DNA of 64,000 nucleotides from Paenibacillus arenilitoris (GTDB lineage Bacteria; Bacillota; Bacilli; Paenibacillales; Paenibacillaceae), in the NCBI RefSeq assembly GCF_014705655.1, contig NZ_JACXIY010000008.1:109625-173624 (forward strand). Reading direction: 5' to 3'. Under the pieces are notes generated by a model. It was not told the DNA's origin, searched no databases, and saw only the letters and a program-made list of their open reading frames with translations. Position 1 is the first letter of the stretch. Each line of letters begins with the position of its first letter. A program made the position numbers and the translations under genes. This document shows, one piece after another, positions 50,557 through 57,461 of the stretch.

Positions 50557-51615
50557 TTGAGTAAATTTTGGAGTCCGCTGACCGCTTCGCTCGTGCCCTA
50601 CGTACCGGGCGAGCAGCCGAAGGACAAAACGTATATTAAGCTGAACACGAACGAAAATCCGTATCCGCCGTCGCCGAAGGCGATCGAGGCGATCCGGAAC
50701 GCCGCCGGCGCGGACTTGCGCCTGTACCCCGATCCTACCTGCGACGAGCTGATCCGGAAGGCCGCGGCCTATTACGGATTGAGGCCGGAGCAAGTGTTCG
50801 CGGGCAACGGCTCGGACGAAATTCTCGCTTTCGCTTTCGCGGCGTTCTTCGACCCGGCGAATAAGGTGCAGTTCCCTGATATTACATACAGCTTCTATAA
50901 AGTTTACGCGAAACTGTACGGCTTGCAGGCGGAGCTTATTCCGCTGGACGAGCGGTTTCGGATTCCGATCGACCGGTTCCGCGGCACGGGCGGCGTCGTC
51001 ATTCCGAATCCGAACGCGCCGACCGCCGAGCTCGTGCCGCTCGCGCAGATCCGGGAGCTGCTGGAGAACAACAAGGAGCAGGCGGTCATTATCGACGAGG
51101 CCTACATCGATTTCGGGGGAGAGTCGGCCGTGCCTCTTATTTCGGAATACCCGAACCTGCTCGTCGTGCAGACGCTGTCGAAATCCCGTTCGCTTGCGGG
51201 GCTGCGCGTCGGATTCGCTTTCGGAAGCGAGGAGCTGATCGATGGGCTGAACCGGATCAAAAATTCGTTCAACTCGTACACGCTCGACCGTCTCGCCTTG
51301 GCGGGCGCCGTCGCTTCCTTCGAGGACGAGGCGTATTTCAAGGAGACGACGGCGAAGGTGATCGCGACCCGCGAGCGCGTGTCGGAGCAGGTCGCCGCGC
51401 TTGGCTTCAAGTTGACGGAGTCCAAGGCGAACTTCGTGTTTATTTCCCATCCGTCCATCGCCGCCGAACGCATCTTCCGCGAGCTGCGGGGCAAAGGCGT
51501 ACTTGTCCGCTATTTCAACCAGCCGCGGATCGACGGCTATTTGCGCGTGAGCATCGGGACGGACGAAGAGATGGACGCGTTCATCCGCGCCCTTCGCGAA
51601 ATCGTGGAGGCTTAA
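50557..51615 (+). CDS. hisC: Histidinol-phosphate aminotransferase
   Basis: A 352-residue class II PLP aminotransferase. IKLNTNENPYPPSPKAIEAI (about residues 29-48) is the HisC hallmark, ITYSFY binds the cofactor ring, and Lys209 in TLSKSRSLAGLRVG forms the Schiff base. It transaminates imidazole-acetol phosphate in histidine synthesis and may also serve Tyr/Phe synthesis. It starts at TTG 50557, seven bases after GAAAGGAAGA. It lies outside any his operon in this window, which fits a stand-alone or second copy. Confidence 0.93.
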   Translation: MSKFWSPLTASLVPYVPGEQPKDKTYIKLNTNENPYPPSPKAIEAIRNAAGADLRLYPDPTCDELIRKAAAYYGLRPEQVFAGNGSDEILAFAFAAFFDPANKVQFPDITYSFYKVYAKLYGLQAELIPLDERFRIPIDRFRGTGGVVIPNPNAPTAELVPLAQIRELLENNKEQAVIIDEAYIDFGGESAVPLISEYPNLLVVQTLSKSRSLAGLRVGFAFGSEELIDGLNRIKNSFNSYTLDRLALAGAVASFEDEAYFKETTAKVIATRERVSEQVAALGFKLTESKANFVFISHPSIAAERIFRELRGKGVLVRYFNQPRIDGYLRVSIGTDEEMDAFIRALREIVEA

Positions 51616-51620
51616 GTTTC

Positions 51621-52052
51621 ATGGAAGACGCAAAGAACGAAAGGGCGCAGCTCGGGCGCTCGCTCCGCCGCGTCGTTCTCCTCGGCTTCGCGTACGCGCT
51701 GGCAGGCAACGGGGTATTATACGCTTCGTATTATAACAGCGGCATAATCGATTCGGGCTATCTCGTCTGCGCGCTTTTGGCCGTCGCCTTCGCCGTCCCC
51801 GTCGTGCTGCTGTTCCGGAATCGGCATTGGTATTTTCCGGCTTTTATCTTTTTGTTCTGGATTCCGTTCAGCGTCCTGATCGGTTACTTGCTGAGCCTGG
51901 CGCTGCCGATGACGATGGATTCGTACGAATTCGGCTTGCTGCTCGTTTATTATCTTATTTTGAACGTGATCGCGATCGTGGTCGGACTCGCGCTCGGCAT
52001 GATCGTCAATGCCCTCTGGCTGCTGGGCAGCAGGCTGAAGGCGGGCAAATAG
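51621..52052 (+). CDS. Four-helix membrane protein, unassigned
   Basis: A 143-residue membrane protein starting 5 bases after the hisC stop, so it is probably in the same transcript. Four hydrophobic helices (about residues 18-36, 46-65, 70-95 and 107-133) follow a charged N-terminus (EDAKNERAQLGRSLRRV). I recognise no family motif. Strong GC bias at third codon positions supports it as a real gene. Confidence 0.72.
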   Translation: MEDAKNERAQLGRSLRRVVLLGFAYALAGNGVLYASYYNSGIIDSGYLVCALLAVAFAVPVVLLFRNRHWYFPAFIFLFWIPFSVLIGYLLSLALPMTMDSYEFGLLLVYYLILNVIAIVVGLALGMIVNALWLLGSRLKAGK

Positions 52053-52059
52053 AAGAGGG

Positions 52060-52115
52060 GCGGGATCGTCCGCCGCGGCATCGGGTCGCGGAGGGCGGTC
52101 CCGTTCGTTTTGGCT
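52060..52115 (+). terminator. Terminator after the hisC operon
   Basis: GGGATCGTCCGCC pairs imperfectly with GGCGGTCCC, with a CGCGG-type inner stem, then TTCGTTTT. Moderately convincing. Confidence 0.6.
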
Positions 52116-52238
52116 CCGGCGAAGGCGACATCGGTCTTCGGACCGAAGCGGAGTACGCGAATCGTAGCTTCCTTTTTGCTTCGCCCCGTTTTACAATGAA
52201 AGGATATGCAGGATAAGCAAAAGGAGGCGCAAGCGATC

Positions 52239-52916
52239 ATGGAGGAGAGGGAGCTGCGGGAACTTATCTCGCTGACGGAGCAGTCGCTGCTTGCGGACCT
52301 CGACATTATGAGCGTCAATCACGGGGATCCGGTTCTGGTCGAAAACACGCCGGATGGCTGGATGCTGCTTGGAGCAGGCAATTACGCGGGCGTATTCGCG
52401 CACCGCGATTATCCGGACATAGCGGTTAAAGTATATGCGCCCGGCCGGGAGGGCTGGGAGAGCGAGCGGGAAGTCTATCGCAGGATCGGCAAGCATCCGG
52501 CCTACTCGGCTTGCTATCATGCGGGCGAGCATTGCGGCTATACGTATTTGATCTTGAAGCGGCTCAGGGGAAAAACGTTATACCAATGCCTCATCGAAGG
52601 CATTGCCATACCGAAGGAAGCGATCGAGGACATCGATCGGGCGCTCGAATACGCCCGTTCGCGCGGTCTGTATCCCCATGACGTGCACGGCAAGAACGTC
52701 ATGGTCGCGAACGGCCGCGGCATCGTCGTCGACATTTCGGACTTTCTGAAGGAGGAGCCGTGCTCGATGTGGGAGGACCTCAAGCGGGCTTACGACCGGA
52801 TTTATTTGCCGTTTATGGCCAAGCGGCCGATTCCGGTGCCGGAGTGGGTCATGAACGGCGTCCGCAAAGGCTACCGCTTCATGCGGTATTCCTCGTTTCT
52901 CGGGCGTTCGTCTTAA
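52239..52916 (+). CDS. Protein kinase-like protein (YrzF-type)
   Basis: A 225-residue single-domain kinase-like protein. LLGAGNYAGVFAH is a glycine-rich loop, IAVKVYAPGREGWESEREVY has the VAVK-type Lys and the alpha-C Glu, and YPHDVHGKNVMV is the catalytic loop (HDVHGKN instead of HRDLKPxN), followed by GIVVDISDF as the DFG equivalent. B. subtilis YrzF is similar in size and pattern. The ATG at 52239 has AAAGGAGG 11 bases upstream; an ATG at 52206 is in frame but has poor spacing. Substrate unknown. Confidence 0.8.
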   Translation: MEERELRELISLTEQSLLADLDIMSVNHGDPVLVENTPDGWMLLGAGNYAGVFAHRDYPDIAVKVYAPGREGWESEREVYRRIGKHPAYSACYHAGEHCGYTYLILKRLRGKTLYQCLIEGIAIPKEAIEDIDRALEYARSRGLYPHDVHGKNVMVANGRGIVVDISDFLKEEPCSMWEDLKRAYDRIYLPFMAKRPIPVPEWVMNGVRKGYRFMRYSSFLGRSS

Positions 52917-52922
52917 GCGGGG

Positions 52923-52963
52923 ATAACTTAAAAGCAGCGGCCGCCGCATTCGGCGCCGCTGCT
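52923..52963 (-). terminator. Terminator of the small minus-strand gene
   Basis: AGCAGCGGC / GCCGCTGCT perfect stem (52933-52941 with 52955-52963). On the minus strand it is followed by TTTTAAGTT. It also separates the convergent kinase-like gene. Confidence 0.72.
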
Positions 52964-52997
52964 CTCCCTAGCCTGGAGCACTGCATGCCGATCGGGG

Positions 52998-53207
52998 TTA
53001 ATGCTCCTCGTCAAAAGCGTCGAGCAGCACCTTCGCCCGGTCGGCGTCCTTCTTAAGCACATGAATCCGTTTCAAGGAACTTCCTTCAATGGTAATTTTG
53101 GTTTTGAGTCCGTTTGCCTTGAAATGCGCTTGAAGCCGGTCGATCAACTCTGACCGGGAGCCTCCCTCCGTGCGTACGGCAATCCATCGATTCCAAAATA
53201 GCGCCAT
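52998..53207 (-). CDS. Small protein, 69 residues, possibly DUF2007-like
   Basis: A 69-residue protein with a beta-alpha-beta pattern: ALFWNRWIAVRTEGGSRSEL, then IDRLQAHFKANGLKTKITIE and RIHVLKKDADRAKVLLDAF. This resembles small signal-transducing DUF2007-type proteins, an uncertain match. The ATG at 53207 has a perfect AAGGAGGTGATT site 6 bases upstream, the strongest in the region. It is divergent from the Rrf2 gene. Confidence 0.72.
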   Translation of the reverse strand: MALFWNRWIAVRTEGGSRSELIDRLQAHFKANGLKTKITIEGSSLKRIHVLKKDADRAKVLLDAFDEEH

Positions 53208-53409
53208 TTTCAATCACCTCCTTAACGTTTTGCGAGGGGCAAAACCGGATTCGGAGCATGTGCCTCCCGGATAGCGCGGGCGCATCGCGGGAATCAGAAG
53301 CACATTTCATATTTATTCTGCGGCGATTTAATACAGACCAAATTCTAGCGGGAATAGGACGCGAGGCGGCTTCGCATCATAAGACAAGGATTCGGAGGCA
53401 ACCTGACTA

Positions 53410-53438
53410 TTGACAAACGGAACTGTAACGGATAAAAT
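53410..53438 (+). promoter_or_regulatory. Promoter of the Rrf2 gene
   Basis: TTGACA (53410-53415), 17 bp, TAAAAT (53433-53438). The start codon is 31 bases after the -10. Confidence 0.8.
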
Positions 53439-53444
53439 TACAGT
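53422..53444 (+). promoter_or_regulatory. Operator dyad over the Rrf2 promoter
   Basis: ACTGTAA-N9-TTACAGT is a perfect 7-9-7 inverted repeat covering the -10. This matches an autoregulatory Rrf2-family site by position. Confidence 0.72.
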
Positions 53445-53468
53445 ACAAAGCAGGGAGGCCCGTTTACC

Positions 53469-53888
53469 GTGAACAGCGAATTTACGATTGCCGTACACAG
53501 TCTCGTTTACTTAGCTTATTTGCCGGAGAAGATGGCAAGCAGCGAATTGATCGCCGAGAACGTCGGAACGCATTCCGCGAGAATCCGCAAAGTCATGAGC
53601 GGCCTTCGCCGCAGCGGCTTCGTCGATACGCGCGAAGGATCGGGCGGCGGCTACAGGCTGACGATCGATCCGGGCGTCGTGACGCTGGCGGACATCTACC
53701 GGGTCATGGCGCAAGGCTCGCTGATTCCGAGCTGGTGCTCGGGCAACCCCGAGATGAATTGCCTCGTCGGTTCGAATATGAACCAGGTGATGTTCGGGAT
53801 ATTCTGCAATGCGGAGAAGCAGCTTGAAGACCACTTCGGCGCGATTACGATTCAGGACGTCCTTAATCAAATTCATGCTTGCGGCTGA
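53469..53888 (+). CDS. Rrf2 family transcriptional regulator
   Basis: A 139-residue Rrf2 protein. The winged helix reads FTIAVHSLVYLAYLPEKMAS, SELIAENVGTHSARIRKVMS and the wing TREGSGGGYRLT. Three Cys residues (90, 98 and 113) lie after the long helix; Cys90-x7-Cys98 is like NsrR, but the third is further away than in IscR or NsrR, so Fe-S binding is possible, not certain. The GTG start at 53469 follows GGGAGG. It is upstream of a thioredoxin gene on the same strand. Confidence 0.88.
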   Translation: MNSEFTIAVHSLVYLAYLPEKMASSELIAENVGTHSARIRKVMSGLRRSGFVDTREGSGGGYRLTIDPGVVTLADIYRVMAQGSLIPSWCSGNPEMNCLVGSNMNQVMFGIFCNAEKQLEDHFGAITIQDVLNQIHACG

Positions 53889-53964
53889 CCGCTGAAGCTG
53901 ACGGGAACGATGAGACGGGTTAACCCTTGATCATACAACACATTGTTTGGAGAGGATGATTGAA

Positions 53965-54276
53965 ATGGCAGTAGCACTTACGAAAGACAACTTTGCAAAA
54001 AGCATCGAAAGCGGCGTTTCCCTCGTGGATTTCTGGGCCCCTTGGTGCGGACCTTGCAAAATGCAGCTTCCGATCGTCGAGGAATTGTCGAGCGAGCTTG
54101 AAGGCCAAGCGGTAATCGGCAAAATCAACGTCGACGAAGAGCCGGAGCTCGCTTCGCAATTCGGCGTAATGAGCATTCCGACGCTCATTTTGTTCAAAGA
54201 CGGACAACCGGTTGACAAAATGGTCGGCGTGCAAAGCAAAGACGCCCTGAAATCGAAAATTTCGGGCCAGTTGTAA
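53965..54276 (+). CDS. trxA: Thioredoxin
   Basis: A 103-residue thioredoxin with the active site W27-C28-G-P-C31 in VDFWAPWCGPCKM and the cis-Pro in VMSIPTLILFKDGQ. It is a cytoplasmic dithiol reductant; likely clients in this window are the BCP-type peroxiredoxin and the GPx-type peroxidase. GGAGAGGATGATT precedes the ATG at 53965; the frame open from 53947 lacks a site. It lies 76 bases after the Rrf2 gene and ends in a strong terminator. Confidence 0.95.
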   Translation: MAVALTKDNFAKSIESGVSLVDFWAPWCGPCKMQLPIVEELSSELEGQAVIGKINVDEEPELASQFGVMSIPTLILFKDGQPVDKMVGVQSKDALKSKISGQL

Positions 54277-54305
54277 GCAACAATATCGTGCGGGCGCACG
54301 TCTAA

Positions 54306-54354
54306 ATATCGTCTGGGATCAGCTTGCTGCTGATCGCCGGGCGGTATTTTTTTT
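54306..54354 (+). terminator. Thioredoxin terminator
   Basis: GATCAGC / GCTGATC with outer ATATCGTCTGG pairing to CCGGGCGGTAT through wobbles, then eight T residues. Confidence 0.85.
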
Positions 54355-54547
54355 CATCGATTCCATATATATACTGCTTAACAATCGCTAGAATTGGGAA
54401 CATATGGAAAGTTCAATCGCGATTTATCGACAAAATTTACACATTCTCTCAACCATTTCAGTTGCTTTCTAATAGGGAAGTTTAGTAGAATTGAAATAAT
54501 TGTGCGTTATTGCGCGCGCCAACTTTTATTGATGGAGTGATGATGGA

Positions 54548-55330
54548 GTGAACGCAGCCATTTCGAATTCGGACGGTATGGTAACCGCCGAGTCTCTGCG
54601 GCAAGGTCTTACGTCTTCTAAAATTTTGATCATAATTCCGGCTTACAACGAGGAAGACAGCATAGCCCATGTCATTCACGACGTGAAGTCGCATTGTCCG
54701 TCCGCCCATATTCTCGTCGTTAACGACGGGTCCAAGGACCGGACGAAAGAGATTGCGGAAGCGCATGGCGCGGCCGTCATTACACTCCCGTCCAATTTAG
54801 GCATCGGCGGCGCAATGCAGACCGGATATCGTTATGCCCATCGTTACGGCTACGACGTGGCCGTTCAGGTGGACGGAGACGGGCAGCATAAGGCGGAGCA
54901 GCTGCACCTGATTTTGGCGCCCGTGCTCGGCGGCAAGGCGGATCTTGCGATCGGCTCGAGATTTATCGAACAGACGGGCTTCTTGTCGTCGGCGACGAGA
55001 AGGGTCGGCATCAAAATTTTGTCCACGATCGTCAGCGCGATGACCCGCAAGCGCGTGCTCGACGTGACGAGCGGATTCCGCGCGGCGAACAAGCGCGCGA
55101 TCTCCGTCTTTCAAAGCGATTATGCGACGGACTATCCGGAGGTCGATTCGATCGTGCTTATCCACCGCAGCGGGCTTCGCACGAGCGAAGTCGCGGTCGT
55201 CATGGAGGCGCGGACGGGCGGCACTTCTTCCATTAACGCCATGCGTTCGGTGTATTATATGATCAAGGTTACGCTTGCCTTGTTCATCCGGAGCTTGAAG
55301 GCGACCAAGCCGGCAGAGATTCAATCGTAA
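54548..55330 (+). CDS. Family 2 glycosyltransferase, polyprenyl-phosphate sugar synthase-like
   Basis: A 260-residue GT-A enzyme. ILIIIPAYNEEDSIAHVIHD (about residues 26-45), ILVVNDGSKDRTKEIA, and the metal-binding D-x-D in VQVDGDGQHKAEQL are diagnostic. Length and the lack of C-terminal membrane helices fit dolichol-phosphate-mannose-synthase-like enzymes, which transfer a sugar from a nucleotide donor to undecaprenyl phosphate on the inner face. A GTG at 54548 behind GGAGTGATGATGGA is the start. It is the first gene of a four-gene operon with DUF2304, SMR-like and GT-C genes. Confidence 0.88.
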   Translation: MNAAISNSDGMVTAESLRQGLTSSKILIIIPAYNEEDSIAHVIHDVKSHCPSAHILVVNDGSKDRTKEIAEAHGAAVITLPSNLGIGGAMQTGYRYAHRYGYDVAVQVDGDGQHKAEQLHLILAPVLGGKADLAIGSRFIEQTGFLSSATRRVGIKILSTIVSAMTRKRVLDVTSGFRAANKRAISVFQSDYATDYPEVDSIVLIHRSGLRTSEVAVVMEARTGGTSSINAMRSVYYMIKVTLALFIRSLKATKPAEIQS

Positions 55331-55362
55331 GCCGCCGGGCATCCATTTGAGGGGGAAACACC

Positions 55363-55707
55363 ATGCAAGTCTTGTGGATTATCACAAGCATCGCTTTTTT
55401 GTTCGTACTGATTATGCTGATTAACCGCAGGCTGCTGCGAGAGCAATACTCGATGCTGTGGCTTTTGTTCGGCGTCGTCATGCTCATTTTGTCCGTCCGC
55501 GTGCAGATCATCGATGCGCTGGCCGACGCGGTCGGCATCGATTACGCGCCGGCGCTGCTGTTCCTGGTCGGCATTTTGTTCTGCGTCGCGCTTATCCTGC
55601 ATTTGACGGTTATCGTCTCGAAGCTGTCGGAGAAGGTGATTCGGCTGACGCAGGAGCTGGGCATTCTGCACCATGAGCTGCATGAGCGCAAAAGGTCGGA
55701 TTCGTAA
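55363..55707 (+). CDS. DUF2304 membrane protein
   Basis: A 114-residue protein with three membrane helices (about residues 3-22, 33-48 and 67-86) and a C-terminal charged coiled coil (SKLSEKVIRLTQELGILHHE). The pattern RLLREQYSMLWLLFGVVML matches DUF2304, a family often found next to GT2 polyprenyl-phosphate glycosyltransferases. It may assist the glycosyltransferase or recruit it to the membrane. Its stop overlaps the next start (TAATG). Confidence 0.83.
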   Translation: MQVLWIITSIAFLFVLIMLINRRLLREQYSMLWLLFGVVMLILSVRVQIIDALADAVGIDYAPALLFLVGILFCVALILHLTVIVSKLSEKVIRLTQELGILHHELHERKRSDS

Positions 55708-56051
55708 TGGCCTATATCGTTCTGTTTTTTAACGTTCTGTTGTTGGTTTCCGGTCAGCTGCTTTGGAAGGAAGGCATGAACAGGCTCGACACGGCGAAGG
55801 GAGAATCGTGGGTCTCGCTGCTGTGGTCGCCGCATATTTGGTCGGGGCTCGTTCTGTACGGCATCGCTACGGTTCTATGGCTGTACGTGCTGAAGAAGCT
55901 GCCGCTGAGTCTTGCCTATCCGCTGCAAAGCATGGCTTACGTCTTTGCACTGGTCGCAGCCGTCTTCATCTTCCATGAGTCGGTGCCGGTCCAGCGCTGG
56001 ATCGGAGCGGCGATTATATTGATCGGGGTAATTGTTTTGGCTTGGAAATAG
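55707..56051 (+). CDS. SMR/EamA-like small membrane transporter (flippase candidate)
   Basis: A 114-residue protein with four helices of the DMT/SMR type (VLLLVSGQLLWKEGMNRLDT, YGIATVLWLYVLKKLPLSLA, YPLQSMAYVFALVAAVFIFH, and WIGAAIILIGVIVLAW). It resembles ArnE/ArnF in size and in the conserved LPLSLAYPLQS turn. In the operon context it probably flips the polyprenyl-phosphate-linked sugar across the membrane. Translationally coupled to DUF2304 and followed closely by the GT-C gene. Confidence 0.83.
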   Translation: MAYIVLFFNVLLLVSGQLLWKEGMNRLDTAKGESWVSLLWSPHIWSGLVLYGIATVLWLYVLKKLPLSLAYPLQSMAYVFALVAAVFIFHESVPVQRWIGAAIILIGVIVLAWK

Positions 56052-56082
56052 GTTGCTGCAAGGGTTGAGGGGGCTGTTCGAA

Positions 56083-57339
56083 TTGTTGGATTACGTGAGA
56101 AAAAACAAAGCATGGACGATCGCGATCGTCCTTATTTTTCTGCTTGCCTTTTGGCTGCGGGCCGATTTTTTGACCTCGGTCAAGCATAACATTTCGCACG
56201 ACACGAAGTATTACAACGAGATGGTTCACCGTTTGCTGGACAAAGGGATCTATTCCTATAAGGAAGAAGTGCCGAATGCGCGAGTGACGCCGGGCTATCC
56301 GCTGTTCATGACCGCCATGTACCTCGTCGCCGATCAGATCGGCGTGGAGCCGTTCCCGCTCATCCGCTGGGTGCAGGTGCTGATTAGCCTGGCTTCGCTC
56401 GCGCTGATGTATATGATCGCGATGCAGGCGACGAAGAATAAATGGGTCGCGCTGCTGACCATCTTCGTAGGTGCGATCTACCATCCGTTTATATGGACGA
56501 CGGGCGCTGTCTTGACCGAGACGCTGGCGCTGTTCCTGCTGATGGGCTACTTGTCGATGCAGCTTTACGCCTTCCGTACGCAGCGGAAGCGCGACGCGGC
56601 CCTTGCGGGCATCCTGCTCGGACTTACGGTGCTCGTCAGAGCCGAGTTTCTGCCGCTGTTCGTGCCGCTCTATGGCTTGTTTCTGCTGCAGCAGTGGCGC
56701 CAGGCGAAGGAGGAACGCGGCCCTTCGAAGCTGGCCGTTTTCAAGAAGGTCGCGCTCCTCGGCATCATTACGGGCCTCTGCTTGTCCGCGACGATGCTGC
56801 CTTGGTGGATTCGCAACGTGGTTACGCTGGGCGAGTTCGTCCTGACGGCGTCGCAATCGAATCCATTCTCTGCGGGTACCTATCCGAATAAGGATTACAC
56901 GGACCGGATCGTTCCGAAGCCGAAGGAAATGTCGCAAGAGGAATACGCTTGGGCCAGGCTGAAAGCCGGCTTCACAACGCAGACGTGGACCTACGTGAAG
57001 TGGTATACGGTGGGCAAGCTGAAATATACGTACAGCCATATGTTCTTCGGTTCGGGCCACTCGCCGATTTACCATGCCTATCCGAACGTAGCGTACCTGC
57101 ATATCCTGGTCGTGTACAGCACGATCATAACGCTGCTCGGACTTCTGTGGCGCTGGAGGCATCCGGCCGCGATGCTCGCGGTCGTCATCGTCATCATGTC
57201 GATGATCAGGCTCGTGTTCGTGCCGGAATACCGCTATAACTTTACGGTCATGCCGCTCTTTATTATTTTGTCGACGTGGCTGGGCGTTTATGTGTGGCAG
57301 AAGCTGTGGGCCTACGCGAGACGCGGCAGAGCGGCTTAA
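56083..57339 (+). CDS. GT-C fold glycosyltransferase (family 39/ArnT-like)
   Basis: A 418-residue membrane transferase with about ten helices. The first extracellular loop has DFLTSVKHNISHDTKYYNEM, with the acidic Asp expected at the GT-C active site, and the family-typical VTPGYPLFMTAMY follows. LPWWIRNVVTLGEF and the C-terminal VPEYRYNFTVMPLF also match glycosyl- or mannosyltransferases of family 39. The TTG at 56083 has GAGGGGG 9 bases upstream; upstream TTG codons to 56032 would overlap the previous gene. It likely transfers the lipid-linked sugar to a cell-surface polymer or protein. Confidence 0.83.
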   Translation: MLDYVRKNKAWTIAIVLIFLLAFWLRADFLTSVKHNISHDTKYYNEMVHRLLDKGIYSYKEEVPNARVTPGYPLFMTAMYLVADQIGVEPFPLIRWVQVLISLASLALMYMIAMQATKNKWVALLTIFVGAIYHPFIWTTGAVLTETLALFLLMGYLSMQLYAFRTQRKRDAALAGILLGLTVLVRAEFLPLFVPLYGLFLLQQWRQAKEERGPSKLAVFKKVALLGIITGLCLSATMLPWWIRNVVTLGEFVLTASQSNPFSAGTYPNKDYTDRIVPKPKEMSQEEYAWARLKAGFTTQTWTYVKWYTVGKLKYTYSHMFFGSGHSPIYHAYPNVAYLHILVVYSTIITLLGLLWRWRHPAAMLAVVIVIMSMIRLVFVPEYRYNFTVMPLFIILSTWLGVYVWQKLWAYARRGRAA

Positions 57340-57352
57340 CGATAAACGGGAA

Positions 57353-57384
57353 AACTATCTCCTATGACGGGAGATAGTTTTTTT
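57353..57384 (+). terminator. Terminator of the glycosylation operon
   Basis: Perfect 10-bp stem AACTATCTCC / GGAGATAGTT, 7-base loop, and seven T residues. Confidence 0.9.
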
Positions 57385-57461
57385 ATTTTACGCTGCAACT
57401 TACGCCTTGTATGAAGCGTCTAATTCATGTATATATTGGAAAAGCAATGGAGGGTGAAGCG